Shown here: piece after piece, positions 8,723 through 16,810 of the stretch
Layout: each line of letters begins with the position of its first letter
Numbering within the stretch: position 1 is the stretch's first letter
NCBI GenBank assembly: GCA_037442365.1
Contig: JBBIQK010000009.1
Location: forward strand, 1 to 59,343
DNA: 59,343 nt
Reading direction: 5' to 3'
From: GBS-DC sp037442365
Lineage (GTDB): Bacteria > Armatimonadota > Fimbriimonadia > Fimbriimonadales > GBS-DC
The notes under the pieces: model-generated
Databases searched by the model: none
Seen by the model: only the letters and a program-made list of their open reading frames with translations
What the model was told of the DNA's origin: nothing
Made by a program: the position numbers and the translations under genes

Positions 8723-9013
8723 CTACTCCTCCACGATACGAGGCACGATAAACAGCCCGTCGCGGGCTTCGGGGGCGTTCGCCAGCGCGTCCGCGCGGGT
8801 GAGCGTCGCGCCCACCACATCCTCGCGAAAGGCGTTGAACACAGGTATCGAGTGCGAGGTCGGCTCCACCGCGTCCAGCGGCAGCGCCTGCAGCCGCTCG
8901 AAATGTTCCATCAGCGCGTTAATCGGGCGCATGAGTTCAACGAGTTGCTCATCGGTCAGCTCCAGTCGCGCCAGTTTCGCCGTGTGGCGCATCTGCTCCA
9001 AGGTGATTGCCAT
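8723..9013 (-). CDS. gatC: Asp/Glu-tRNA amidotransferase subunit C
   Basis: A 96-residue GatC, the small clamp that holds the GatA amidase and GatB kinase together. The N-terminus MAITLEQMRHTAKLARLELT is the family's signature helix. The middle carries the usual LQALPLDAVEPT segment and a REDVV motif before a C-terminal KAPE-like region (ANAPEARDGLFIVPRIVEE). ATG 9013 fits family length; a longer frame upstream would add an unrelated Arg/Cys-rich stretch. A TATACT box lies 18 nt upstream. gatA follows without any gap. Confidence 0.93.
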   Translation of the reverse strand: MAITLEQMRHTAKLARLELTDEQLVELMRPINALMEHFERLQALPLDAVEPTSHSIPVFNAFREDVVGATLTRADALANAPEARDGLFIVPRIVEE

Positions 9014-9031
9014 CGCGCACGCTCCCGCAAG

Positions 9032-9039
9032 AGTATACC
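9032..9039 (-). promoter_or_regulatory. -10-like box GGTATACT before gatC
   Basis: Minus-strand TATACT at 9037-9032 preceded by GG. It lies 18 nt before the gatC ATG, leaving room for a short leader, unlike the tighter 6-9 nt spacing elsewhere. Confidence 0.5.
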
Positions 9040-9045
9040 TTGCCT

Positions 9046-9513
9046 TCAGCTGTCCGCACGCAGCCCAACGACCCACACGGGGCACGCAAGCACGCTGCAG
9101 TAGGTCTCCAGGTCGCGGCGCACTTTGCTGAGGCGAGGGAGGTTCCTGCCGCGCACTCCGTCGTCGTACACAATCTCGACGCCGAGGGCGATTCGTCCCA
9201 GATTGTGCGCCAGCAGGAACTTGAGGAAGTCGTTGGAGCAGTCGGCGGGATCGGAGAGCTGGATCTCGACCGCCACTTCGCCCTTCACGAGGTCGAAGCG
9301 CAGATGGGTGTGTTCAGGCGATACAGGTTGCTCGCGTTCCCAGCCACGCGCGGTGAGCTGCTCTGCCAGCGCGACGGCAGGCGTTGGGCGCACGCCGCGC
9401 CCGAGCGGGGTGCGCAACGCGCCAAGAGCCAGCAAGATGTCTTCGTACTGCTCCGAAAAGTGGCGCTGTAGGATGGTTTTTGCGAACTTGAACTCATACT
9501 CCGAGTAGCTCAC
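9046..9513 (-). CDS. orphan BglII-like PD-(D/E)XK nuclease
   Basis: A 155-residue protein, GTG start. Residues 74-85 read Asp74-x8-Glu83-Ile-Gln85 (inside LRFDLVKGEVAVEIQ). This is exactly the spacing of the BglII restriction enzyme active site as I recall it (Asp84, Glu93, Gln95), where Gln replaces the usual Lys. The N-terminal helix (EFKFAKTILQRHF) and the following NDFLKFLLAHNLGRIALGVEI segment also fit that fold. No methyltransferase gene is adjacent, so a restriction role would be unprotected. It may be a repair or housekeeping nuclease, or its partner may be elsewhere. It follows glycerate kinase by 19 nt and probably shares its transcript. The start is inferred from gene spacing and is uncertain. 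Confidence 0.5.
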   Translation of the reverse strand: MSYSEYEFKFAKTILQRHFSEQYEDILLALGALRTPLGRGVRPTPAVALAEQLTARGWEREQPVSPEHTHLRFDLVKGEVAVEIQLSDPADCSNDFLKFLLAHNLGRIALGVEIVYDDGVRGRNLPRLSKVRRDLETYCSVLACPVWVVGLRADS

Positions 9514-9532
9514 AGAAGCTGGATTCAGCGTA

Positions 9533-10621
9533 TTATGCGAACTCCCTGCTGACGGCTTCGCGCGTCGTCCGCGCCAGCGCGTCGGCAGGCGGCAGGTCGG
9601 GCGCGAGTTCGGCGCAGGCGTACACCCGCACGCGCGGCAGGCTACCGAGCGGCTCCCAACCTGCGCCCGTGCGTCCTGCCAGCGCCAGCACAGATTTGCC
9701 ATACGCCACCGCCTGCTGAATCAGCACACCGACGCCCTTGCCCATCAGCGTCTGCGCATCCACCTGCCCCTCGCCCGTGATGAGGCAATCCGCCGCCTGC
9801 AAACGCGCCTCCCAGTCCACCTGTCGCAGCAGCCACATGACGCCCGACACGATTGGCGCGCGCAGGTAGGCGTGCAGTCCGCCTGCCAGTCCGCCCGCCG
9901 CGCCCGCGCCCAGCGTCGTTGTGAGGTCAATCCCCGTGTCGCGCACAGCGATGGCAGCGAAGCGTTCCAGCGCGCGCACGAGCGTTTCCACCTGTTCGGG
10001 CGTTGCGCCTTTCTGGGGTCCGTACACGCGCGCGGCGTCCAGCAGCGTATTCTGCACATCGGCGCACAGCGTCAGCGGCTTGCCCTGCAGCGGGTCATCC
10101 GCAGGCGGCTCGACAGCGTGTAGTTCCAGCAGTCCCCGCCCGCCGTGCGCGATTGGTTCGCCCTGCGCGTTCAGCAGTCGGAAGCCGAGCGCGCGCAGTG
10201 CGCCTGCGCCCGCGTCGGTGGTCGCCACGCCGCCGAGTCCCAGCCAGAGAGCGCGCTCCTCGGGATGCGCCGCCGCCGCGCGGAGCAGTTCGCCCACACC
10301 CATCGTGCAGGCGTCCAGCGGCGCACGCGATTCTGGGGTAAGCCAGTGGATGCCCGCCGCCTGCGCCGACTCAATCACCGCCGTACCCGACGGCAACAGT
10401 AGCCATTCAGCGCGTCGGGGGTGTAGCAGTGCGTCATGCGCGTCCCCCTCGAAGCGTTGCGCGTCGGGGAAATGATAGCCCCAGGCCTCCAGCCAGCCCG
10501 TGCCGCCGTCCGCAATCGGGCACAGGTCTGCCTCGCCGACGAGGTTATCCGCAATAATCTGCGCGGCGCGCACGGGGGAGAGCGTGCCCTTGTAGGCGGT
10601 GGGAGCAATCAGGAAGCGCAT
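9533..10621 (-). CDS. glycerate kinase (GlxK/GarK-type)
   Basis: A 362-residue member of the glycerate 2-kinase family (Pfam glycerate kinase family), which phosphorylates D-glycerate with ATP and feeds glyoxylate or serine-derived carbon to glycolysis. Evidence: N-terminal MRFLIAPTAYKGTLSP (family consensus APDSFKGTLSA), PIADGGTGWLEA, GLGGVATTDAGAGALRALG, GAAGGLAGGL, and TGEGQVDAQTLMGKG (consensus TGEGxxDxQTxxGK), all in order and near the expected positions. The N-terminal APTAYKG differs from the usual APDSFKG, a notable but conservative-looking change. The gene sits 3 nt after the RDD gene and 19 nt before the BglII-like nuclease. No glyoxylate-pathway gene is adjacent. Confidence 0.9.
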   Translation of the reverse strand: MRFLIAPTAYKGTLSPVRAAQIIADNLVGEADLCPIADGGTGWLEAWGYHFPDAQRFEGDAHDALLHPRRAEWLLLPSGTAVIESAQAAGIHWLTPESRAPLDACTMGVGELLRAAAAHPEERALWLGLGGVATTDAGAGALRALGFRLLNAQGEPIAHGGRGLLELHAVEPPADDPLQGKPLTLCADVQNTLLDAARVYGPQKGATPEQVETLVRALERFAAIAVRDTGIDLTTTLGAGAAGGLAGGLHAYLRAPIVSGVMWLLRQVDWEARLQAADCLITGEGQVDAQTLMGKGVGVLIQQAVAYGKSVLALAGRTGAGWEPLGSLPRVRVYACAELAPDLPPADALARTTREAVSREFA

Positions 10622-10624
10622 CGC

Positions 10625-11419
10625 CTACTCCAGCCTACCGCGTTCGCGGGCGTAGCGCGCGGCGACCGCCTCCAGTAAGCCTTCCATCGCCGCGGGCGGC
10701 GGATCGGGCAGGATGCCCGCCGCTGCCAGCCGGCGATAAATCTCCGTCGCCAGCTGCTCGCGCGCGCCCGTCGCCAGCTGGTCGCGCCTGTCCAGAAATG
10801 CGCGCAGGGCGCGATACTCGCTGGGGCTGAGCGCGAGCAGCGGCGGCAGATACGACTCCAGCGGGTGGGGCGCATCGCTCGTGGCGCGGAGCTGCTCCAG
10901 CGTGGGCGCAGGTGTGCGACGCTCCTTAATCACGAATGTACCCGCCAGCATGTCGCCCAGTCGCTGTCCATACGGGTTGAAAAACGCCAGCACGCCCGCC
11001 ACATTGTAGCCCATAATGCAAATCGGGAAGGCGTCTACCAGGCGCACCAGCTCGCGAATGAGGATTGCCGTCGGCGTCACGGGCGCGCCGTTGAGCATCA
11101 TCACGCGCAGCCCGAATGCACGCTTGGCGGGCGTCTGCCCGCTCCAGAAAATCTCGAACACGATGTAGTACGCGAACCACAGAATGTACGCGAAAAAGAT
11201 GAGTCCCGCAATCAGCCACCCCTCGCCAATCAGCGTGTAGAGACTGGAAATTGCCTGCGTGGTCTCCTCCAGCAGGGCGAGCAACGCCGCGACGACTCCG
11301 ATAATGGTGAGTACCAGCAGGTCGTCCAGCACCGCCGCCAGCGCGCGCGACCCCAGCCCCGCAATTTCGTAGCGAATCTCGACCTTCTCCGGACTCTGTG
11401 GCACGAACTCGTAAGGCAT
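10625..11419 (-). CDS. RDD family integral membrane protein
   Basis: A 264-residue inner-membrane protein. The RDD family is defined by Arg-Asp-Asp in the first transmembrane helix. Here the segment is LGSRALAAVLDDLLVLTIIG (about 22-41), so the Arg and two Asp are present with the Asp pair inside the helix. Two further hydrophobic helices follow (about 65-90 and 125-150), the latter after GQTPAKRAFGLRVM, a family hallmark. The C-terminal 90 residues are soluble, charged and helical, longer than in minimal RDD proteins. Function of the family is poorly known; some members are proposed as Na+/H+ antiporters. It heads the minus-strand run down to gatC. Confidence 0.85.
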   Translation of the reverse strand: MPYEFVPQSPEKVEIRYEIAGLGSRALAAVLDDLLVLTIIGVVAALLALLEETTQAISSLYTLIGEGWLIAGLIFFAYILWFAYYIVFEIFWSGQTPAKRAFGLRVMMLNGAPVTPTAILIRELVRLVDAFPICIMGYNVAGVLAFFNPYGQRLGDMLAGTFVIKERRTPAPTLEQLRATSDAPHPLESYLPPLLALSPSEYRALRAFLDRRDQLATGAREQLATEIYRRLAAAGILPDPPPAAMEGLLEAVAARYARERGRLE

Positions 11420-11428
11420 CGCGCGAGA

Positions 11429-11436
11429 ATCATACC
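11429..11436 (-). promoter_or_regulatory. -10-like box GGTATGAT before RDD gene
   Basis: Minus-strand TATGAT at 11434-11429 preceded by GG, 9 nt before the ATG at 11419. No Shine-Dalgarno sequence is seen. Confidence 0.5.
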
Positions 11437-11517
11437 CATTTCCAGGAATCGGCTCCCGCGCGCAGGAAAACGCTAAAGGCAGGAATTTTTCTCAGGCACG
11501 CGAAGCCGTAGCGTGTT

Positions 11518-13566
11518 ATGAAGCCCCTCTTCTCCTTTGAGCAGGAGAGCGACCTGACGGCGGCGACGGCGAACCATACGCGCCTGCGCCTGACCGCGCG
11601 CGGCGCGACGCACGGCAAACACGCGCTGCAGGTCGAGTTCCTCCCCGACCGCGACTGGCCGAACCTGATGTTTCGTGCGCCGACCGCCTGGGACTGGCGC
11701 GGCTACGCGGGGCTGGCGTTCGACCTGTATAACCCGATGCGCGAGGCGGTGCAGTTCGGCGTGCGCGTCGACGACGACCCGCGCGCGGATGGCGTGAACC
11801 ACTGCCGTCAGGGGACGCACACCGCGCCGCCGGGCAGACGGCTGCGCGTCGTGTTCCCGCTGGGGCGCAATCCGATGGACTACGGCATGCGCGGGCTGCC
11901 CCCGCTGGGCAAAGACCTCACCCGAATCGGAGTCACGAATGCGGGCGCGATACGGCTGGAGCATATCGTCGCGTTCCAGATTTTCCTCTGGCGCGGCGAC
12001 AAGCCCCGCACGCTGATAGTGGACAATATCCGCCTGCTGGAGGGCGACGAATCGCTGGAGGGCATCGTCGACGAGTTCGGTCAGTACGCCCGCGAGGACT
12101 GGCAGGGCAAAATCCGCAGCCTGAGCCACCTGCAACGCACGCTGACGCTGGAGACGCGCACGCTGGAACGGATGCCCGCCCCTGAAGACTTCGACGAGTA
12201 CGGCGCGTGGAAAACGGGACCGCAGCTCCGCGCGACGGGCTACTTCCGCACCGAGAAGGTCGGCGACCGCTGGTGGCTCGTCGCGCCCAACGGCAAGCTC
12301 TTTTTCTCAACGGGGATGGACTGCGTGGACTACGGCAACCCGACTTTCATTACGGGGCGCGAATATATGTTCCGCTGGCTGCCGCGTGAGGGCGAGCCGC
12401 TGGCGAAACACTATGGACACGCGACTGCGCTGATGGGTCCCATCAAAGAGGGAAAGACCTACAACTTCTACGCGGCGAATCTGGAGCGCAAGTACGGCGC
12501 GGACTACCCTGCCCGCTGGCGCGAGCAGACGCTGCGGCGGCTGCGCTCGTGGGGGTTCAACACCATTGGCAACTGGTCGTTATGGGAGTGGCATCGAAAT
12601 GGGCGCATCCCGTATGTGGCGACGGCGGGCGTGTGGGGCGAGCATAAGCGCGTGCCCAGCGGCAGCGACTACTGGGGCAAGATGCACGACCCGTTCGACC
12701 CGCAGTTCGCCGTGAACGCCCGCGCGGGGATAGAACCCATCGCCCAGCGCGTGAAAGACGACCCGTGGTGCCTGGGCTTTTTCGTGGACAACGAGCTGAG
12801 CTGGGCGGGTCAGGGCGAGGACGGGGGACGCTACGGGCTGGCATACGGCGCGCTGAGCCTGCATGCCGACGAATCGCCCGCCAAACGCGCCTTTCTGGAG
12901 CAGTTGCGCACGAAATACGACGCGATTGAACGCCTCAACGAGGCGTGGGGCGCACAATACGCCAGCTGGGACGCCCTCAAGCCGCCTGTCGCGTTGCCGC
13001 CCGCCGCCACACGCGCCCGCCAGCAAGATTTCGGCGCGTTCGTGCGCGCGCTCGCCCGCCAGTATTTCCAGACGATTCGCGAAACGCTGCGCGCGCTGGC
13101 GCCCAATCACCTCTATCTCGGATGCCGATTCGCGTGGTACTCGCTGGACGCGGTGCTGGTCGCCGCCGAGTGGTGCGATGTACTGAGCTTCAATATCTAC
13201 GCGCCGAAGCTGGACTATGGCGCATACAGTTTCCTCGCGCCGCTGGACAAGCCCGTGATTATCGGCGAGTTCCACTTCGGCGCGCTGGATCGCGGAATGT
13301 TCCACACGGGGCTGGTCGCCGCCCCAAATCAGCGCGAGCGCGCCCGCATGTACGAGACCTATGTGAATAGCGTGGTGGACCACCCGCTGTTCGTGGGATG
13401 CCACTGGTTTCAGTATATGGATCAGCCGCTCACGGGGCGCGCGCTGGACGGCGAGAACTACAATATCGGCTTCGTTACGATTACCGACACGCCCTACCCG
13501 GAAATGGTCGACGCCGCGCGCCAGACGCACGGAGCGATGTATCGGCGCAGGGCGCGTCGGGGGTGA
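11518..13566 (+). CDS. putative retaining glycoside hydrolase, TIM-barrel (agarase/GH42-50-like)
   Basis: A 682-residue enzyme with no signal peptide. Residues about 1-180 form a beta-sandwich-like carbohydrate-binding region (HALQVEF, FDLYNP, VDNIRLLEG). A TIM-barrel-like catalytic part starts near 240 with WWLVAPNGKLFFSTGMDCV, a wording common in beta-agarase and beta-galactosidase-type clan GH-A enzymes. The likely acid/base is Glu426 in FFVDNELSW (Asn-Glu, as in clan GH-A) and the likely nucleophile Glu584 in PVIIGEFHFG. The family number is uncertain. The protein could belong to a family related to GH42, GH50 or GH86. The absence of a signal peptide suggests cytosolic action on imported oligosaccharides. 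It is divergent from the RDD gene and converges on the J-domain gene with 2 nt between. Confidence 0.7.
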   Translation: MKPLFSFEQESDLTAATANHTRLRLTARGATHGKHALQVEFLPDRDWPNLMFRAPTAWDWRGYAGLAFDLYNPMREAVQFGVRVDDDPRADGVNHCRQGTHTAPPGRRLRVVFPLGRNPMDYGMRGLPPLGKDLTRIGVTNAGAIRLEHIVAFQIFLWRGDKPRTLIVDNIRLLEGDESLEGIVDEFGQYAREDWQGKIRSLSHLQRTLTLETRTLERMPAPEDFDEYGAWKTGPQLRATGYFRTEKVGDRWWLVAPNGKLFFSTGMDCVDYGNPTFITGREYMFRWLPREGEPLAKHYGHATALMGPIKEGKTYNFYAANLERKYGADYPARWREQTLRRLRSWGFNTIGNWSLWEWHRNGRIPYVATAGVWGEHKRVPSGSDYWGKMHDPFDPQFAVNARAGIEPIAQRVKDDPWCLGFFVDNELSWAGQGEDGGRYGLAYGALSLHADESPAKRAFLEQLRTKYDAIERLNEAWGAQYASWDALKPPVALPPAATRARQQDFGAFVRALARQYFQTIRETLRALAPNHLYLGCRFAWYSLDAVLVAAEWCDVLSFNIYAPKLDYGAYSFLAPLDKPVIIGEFHFGALDRGMFHTGLVAAPNQRERARMYETYVNSVVDHPLFVGCHWFQYMDQPLTGRALDGENYNIGFVTITDTPYPEMVDAARQTHGAMYRRRARRG

Positions 13567-13568
13567 AA

Positions 13569-13988
13569 TCAGTCCGTCTGCAGGTTGCGGAACCGCTGCG
13601 CCGTGTGATCGAGGTGCAACAGCAGCGTCTGGTACGCCTGCTCGATGCGCTGGCGGATTTGCTCGGCGCGGGCGCGTTCGGGCGAGCCGTCGGGGAATCG
13701 GCTGGGGTCGCTCCGCGCCATCAGCTCGCGGTAAGCGCGCCGCACTTCGGCAAGCTCCGCGCCGTCGGGCAGCCCCAGCACACGATAGGCGCGGCTGAGA
13801 GCGGTCTCCTGCGCGCTCGGTTGCGGCGTAGAGGGGGCGGATGGCGCGCGCGTCGGGTCCAGCGCGTCCTGAAGCTCCTGCGCCGCCGCCGACTCCGCCG
13901 TCTCCTCGCGGATGACCTGCTCGACGCGCTCGACCAGCTCGCCCCAGTGCGCTTTCATCAGCCGTGTGATTCGTCGTCCCAACGCCAT
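13569..13988 (-). CDS. J-domain-like protein with PspA-like amphipathic N-terminus, HPD motif lost
   Basis: A 139-residue protein. The first 25 residues (LGRRITRLMKAHWGELVERV) look like the amphipathic membrane-binding helix at the start of PspA/IM30 proteins. A low-complexity linker (Pro/Ser/Ala, about 50-75) leads to a C-terminal J-domain: YRVLGLPDGAELAEVRRAYR, then a long helix ending in AYQTLL. The His-Pro-Asp tripeptide that activates DnaK is replaced by Ser-Asp-Pro (MARSDPSRF), so it probably does not stimulate Hsp70 in the usual way. The start overlaps the stop of the upstream barrel-like gene (TAATG) with GGGGGAA as ribosome binding site, so the two are coupled. Confidence 0.7.
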   Translation of the reverse strand: MALGRRITRLMKAHWGELVERVEQVIREETAESAAAQELQDALDPTRAPSAPSTPQPSAQETALSRAYRVLGLPDGAELAEVRRAYRELMARSDPSRFPDGSPERARAEQIRQRIEQAYQTLLLHLDHTAQRFRNLQTD

Positions 13989-14845
13989 TACAGTTCCCCC
14001 TGAATTCCGAAGGCGACGAATTCGATTGTACCCTGTTTGCCGCGCAGGATGAAGTTGAGGCGCACACGGTTGCCTGCCTGCTGCTGGAGCGCGAGTCGCC
14101 AGCTGAGTTGTTCCGAAGCCGCCTGATACGCCGCCGCGAGTTCGGGCTGGAGCGGCAGCGCACGCAGGTTCACCCGCGCCGCCAACCAGTGGGTTGCCTG
14201 CACGCGCTTGCCCTCGCTGTAGAGCCATTCCAGCTGCACGGGCGCGCCGCCGAGGTCCAGCAGATAGTCCGCGCCGTAGAGTGTTTCGTAGCCGTCGGGC
14301 GAGCGGGGGCGTTCGGGCAGCTCCCAGAGCGCGAAGGCGTGCGGGTCGGTTCCGAAGCGGCGTCCTGTGCCCGCCGAGACGCCGCCGCGCGCCGTGCCCA
14401 CCCGCACATAGACCCCCTGCTGCCGCTCCGCACCGTTATACAGGTACGCCACGCGCATCGGCAGGTCGCCAATCGCGAACTGTGTGGGCGACTGCACTGC
14501 CAGCACGCTTTCGTTCAGCAGCAGTCCCGCGCCGAACGGCGCGTAGAACTTGCCGACGCGCCAGCCTTCGAGCCGCTCGATATACGCCTCGTCCAGCGCG
14601 GTGCGGGTGCGGTCGCCGCCCAGATTCTGTAGCCGCTGCGCCACATACGCGCCATAGCCCGCCTCATGATAAAGCTGCAGGAACACCACCGAGTGCCGCG
14701 CGAGGTCATCGTACCAGCGCAGGGCGGTCGTGCGCTCATCGGTGCGCGCCTGCACATTGAGCCGCGCCCCGAAAAATACCGTCGGATACTGCGCCGCCGC
14801 GCTCCCCATCAGCGCGAGGCTCACCGCCAGAAAAGATGCTCGCAT
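13988..14845 (-). CDS. secreted beta-barrel-like outer membrane protein (porin-like), unknown function
   Basis: A 285-residue protein with a clear signal peptide (MRASFLAVSLALMGSAAAQ, cleavage after AAA or AQ). The mature part alternates short hydrophobic and polar strands rich in aromatic and Gly residues (FFGARLNVQAR, VFLQLYHEAGYGAYVAQRL, VGKFYAPFGAGLLLNES, YVRVGTARGGVSAGTG) and ends near a beta-type tail. GKFYAPFG resembles strands of phosphate-selective or trimeric porins. I infer a small outer-membrane barrel. I do not recognise a specific family. It shares a 62-bp divergent promoter region with the SMR exporter and is coupled to the J-domain gene downstream. Confidence 0.6.
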   Translation of the reverse strand: MRASFLAVSLALMGSAAAQYPTVFFGARLNVQARTDERTTALRWYDDLARHSVVFLQLYHEAGYGAYVAQRLQNLGGDRTRTALDEAYIERLEGWRVGKFYAPFGAGLLLNESVLAVQSPTQFAIGDLPMRVAYLYNGAERQQGVYVRVGTARGGVSAGTGRRFGTDPHAFALWELPERPRSPDGYETLYGADYLLDLGGAPVQLEWLYSEGKRVQATHWLAARVNLRALPLQPELAAAYQAASEQLSWRLALQQQAGNRVRLNFILRGKQGTIEFVAFGIQGEL

Positions 14846-14854
14846 GTGCGGGAG

Positions 14855-14862
14855 AGTGTACC
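14855..14862 (-). promoter_or_regulatory. -10-like box GGTACACT before barrel-like gene
   Basis: Minus-strand TACACT at 14860-14855 preceded by GG, 9 nt before the ATG at 14845. It is back to back with the SMR promoter at 14892-14899. Confidence 0.5.
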
Positions 14863-14891
14863 TCACGAAAGAGACGGTGGAGATTCTGTGC

Positions 14892-14899
14892 GGTATACT
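14892..14899 (+). promoter_or_regulatory. -10-like box GGTATACT before SMR gene
   Basis: TATACT at 14894-14899 preceded by GG, 8 nt before the ATG at 14908. No -35 TTGACA-like word stands about 17 nt upstream. Confidence 0.55.
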
Positions 14900-14907
14900 T
14901 TGCGTGC

Positions 14908-15237
14908 ATGGCGTGGCTCTACCTGCTGATTGCGGGCTTGCTGGAAATTGTGTGGGCGACGGCGTTGAAGTTTTCGGACGGCTTCTCACGCTTACTGCCG
15001 ACGGTGGTCGCGCTGACAACGGCATGGGCGAGCTTCTGGTTCCTATCGCTGGCGATTCGCAAGATTCCCATCGGCACGGCGTATGCGGTGTGGGTGGGCA
15101 TCGGCGCGGTGGGCGTGGCGGTGGTGGGCATGGTGTGGTTCCGCGAGTCGCGCGACTTCTGGCGGCTCTTGTTTATTGGGCTGATTGTGGCGGGCGTGGT
15201 GGGCTTGAAACTGGTCTCGCGCGATGAGGGACTCTGA
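14908..15237 (+). CDS. small multidrug resistance transporter, SugE/Gdx-like
   Basis: A 109-residue inner-membrane protein with four transmembrane helices. It carries the essential helix-1 glutamate (LIAGLLEIVWATALKFSDG; Glu13) that binds cation and protons in EmrE-type dimers. The string WASFWFLSLAIRKIPIGTAY followed by AVWVGIGAVG is closer to SugE/Gdx proteins, which export guanidinium, than to EmrE. The specificity assignment is an inference, and no guanidine riboswitch is visible in the 62-bp upstream gap. Length is typical. The last 14 bases overlap the start of murJ, so translation is coupled although the functions look unrelated. Confidence 0.85.
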   Translation: MAWLYLLIAGLLEIVWATALKFSDGFSRLLPTVVALTTAWASFWFLSLAIRKIPIGTAYAVWVGIGAVGVAVVGMVWFRESRDFWRLLFIGLIVAGVVGLKLVSRDEGL

Positions 15238-16810
15238 ACCGCAGCAGGCAGGCTACAGCTGGGCGCGTGCGTCGGCGGTGATGATGACCGCCATCCTCGC
15301 GAGCCGCCTGCTGGGGATGTTCCGCGACACAGTGATTGCCTTCCGCTTTGGGCAGAACGAACTCACGGACGCCTACCGCGCCGCGTTCCAGCTGCCCGAT
15401 TTGCTGTTTTTCATGGTGGCGGGCGGCGCGCTCTCCTCATCGCTGATGCCCGTCTTCTCGCGCTACTGGGAGACGGGACAGCGCGACGAGGCGTGGCGTG
15501 TGTTCTCTATCGTGGCGACGGTGATGGTGAGCCTCACGACCGCGCTGGTGCTGCTGCTGGAACTAACGGCGCCGCTGGCGGTCGCGCTGATGTTCCCTGG
15601 CTTCGACGCCGAACGCCTGACGCTCACGACTCAACTCACGCGCATCGTGCTGCCCGCGCAGATTTGCTTCCTGCTGGGCGGGCTGATGATGGCGACGCTC
15701 TACGCACGCAAGCACTTCCTCGCGCCCGCGCTGGGACCGAACATCTACAATCTGGGGATTATTTTTGGGGGGCTGGCGCTGGCGTTGTGGCTGGGCGTTT
15801 CGGGGCTGGCGTGGGGCGCACTGGCGGGCGCGTTCATCGGCAGTGTGCTGCTGCCGCTCGTGGTGATGCGTCGGCTGGGGAGCGCGTTTCGACTGGAGTT
15901 CAACCTGCGCCATGAGGGGGCGCGCGAGGTGTTCCGCCTGATGCTGCCCGTGATGTTCGGGCTGTCGCTGCCGGGCATCTATATGCTGATACTGCGCGTG
16001 TTTGCGTCGTGGCTGCCTGCGGGAGCGATTTCCGCGCTGGACAACGCGAATCGGCAGATGCAGGCGCCGCTGGGGATTGTGGGTCAGGGGATTGCGCTGG
16101 CGGTGTTTCCTGCCCTGACGACACTGGCGGCGCGCGGTGAATGGGACGCCCTGCGCCAGACACTGCGCCGCGGGCTGCGTCTGGTGTGGTTCCTGACCGC
16201 CCCCGCAACTGTGCTGCTGCTCGTGCTGGCGGAGGACATCAGCCGCATCCTGCTGCAGTACGGCAAGTTCACAGCGAGCGACACGCAGCTGGTGGCGAGC
16301 GCGCTGCGGGCGTTCGCGCTGGGGCTGTTCGCATGGTCAGGACAGGCGCTGATTGCACGCGGCTTTTTCGCACTGCGCGACTCGCTCACGCCCGTGCTGG
16401 TCGGCACGGCGGTGACGGTGGTCTTTGTACCCCTGTGTGTGCTGTTCATGCGGGTGCTGGCGCTGGGGCATGTGGGGCTGGCGCTGGCGACTTCGCTTGC
16501 CGCGACGCTGCAGATGGTATGGATGGCGCGCCTGCTGAATCGGCGTATCCCCAGCGAGGCGCACACAGACGACAGGTCGCTGGGACGGTTTCTGACGGCG
16601 ACAGGCGTCGCCGCCGCGCTCATGGGGCTGACGGCGTTCGCGCTGCACACAGGACTGCACGCGCTGCTGCCCGATTTCCAGCTGAACCTGCGCGCGCTGC
16701 TGATTGCCCTTCTGGACGGGCTGCTGTCGCTGTGGGTCTATCTGCTCGCGTGCGCCCGACTGGGCGTGCAGGAGATGGACTATGTACGGCGCGCGCTACG
16801 GCGACGGTAG
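15224..16810 (+). CDS. murJ: lipid II flippase MurJ (MviN family)
   Basis: A 528-residue polytopic membrane protein that flips lipid II across the inner membrane for peptidoglycan synthesis. The N-terminal stretch SRLLGMFRDTVIAFRFG, then TDAYRAAFQLPDLLFFM and GGALSSSLMPVF, is diagnostic of MviN/MurJ. About 14 hydrophobic segments follow along the length, as expected for the MOP-superfamily fold. The conserved helix-1 Arg residues and the Asp in RDT are present. The start overlaps the SMR gene by 14 nt. The 3' end overlaps the convergent rfbB stop by 15 nt, an unusually tight tail-to-tail arrangement. Confidence 0.95.
   Translation: MRDSEPQQAGYSWARASAVMMTAILASRLLGMFRDTVIAFRFGQNELTDAYRAAFQLPDLLFFMVAGGALSSSLMPVFSRYWETGQRDEAWRVFSIVATVMVSLTTALVLLLELTAPLAVALMFPGFDAERLTLTTQLTRIVLPAQICFLLGGLMMATLYARKHFLAPALGPNIYNLGIIFGGLALALWLGVSGLAWGALAGAFIGSVLLPLVVMRRLGSAFRLEFNLRHEGAREVFRLMLPVMFGLSLPGIYMLILRVFASWLPAGAISALDNANRQMQAPLGIVGQGIALAVFPALTTLAARGEWDALRQTLRRGLRLVWFLTAPATVLLLVLAEDISRILLQYGKFTASDTQLVASALRAFALGLFAWSGQALIARGFFALRDSLTPVLVGTAVTVVFVPLCVLFMRVLALGHVGLALATSLAATLQMVWMARLLNRRIPSEAHTDDRSLGRFLTATGVAAALMGLTAFALHTGLHALLPDFQLNLRALLIALLDGLLSLWVYLLACARLGVQEMDYVRRALRRR

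Noticed and set aside
7160..9103. 647-codon frame antisense to gatA/gatC
   Set aside because: Shadow frame across two well-supported genes.
14846..14907. Guanidine riboswitch before the SMR exporter
   Set aside because: The 62-bp gap is filled by two promoter boxes and has no room for the aptamer.
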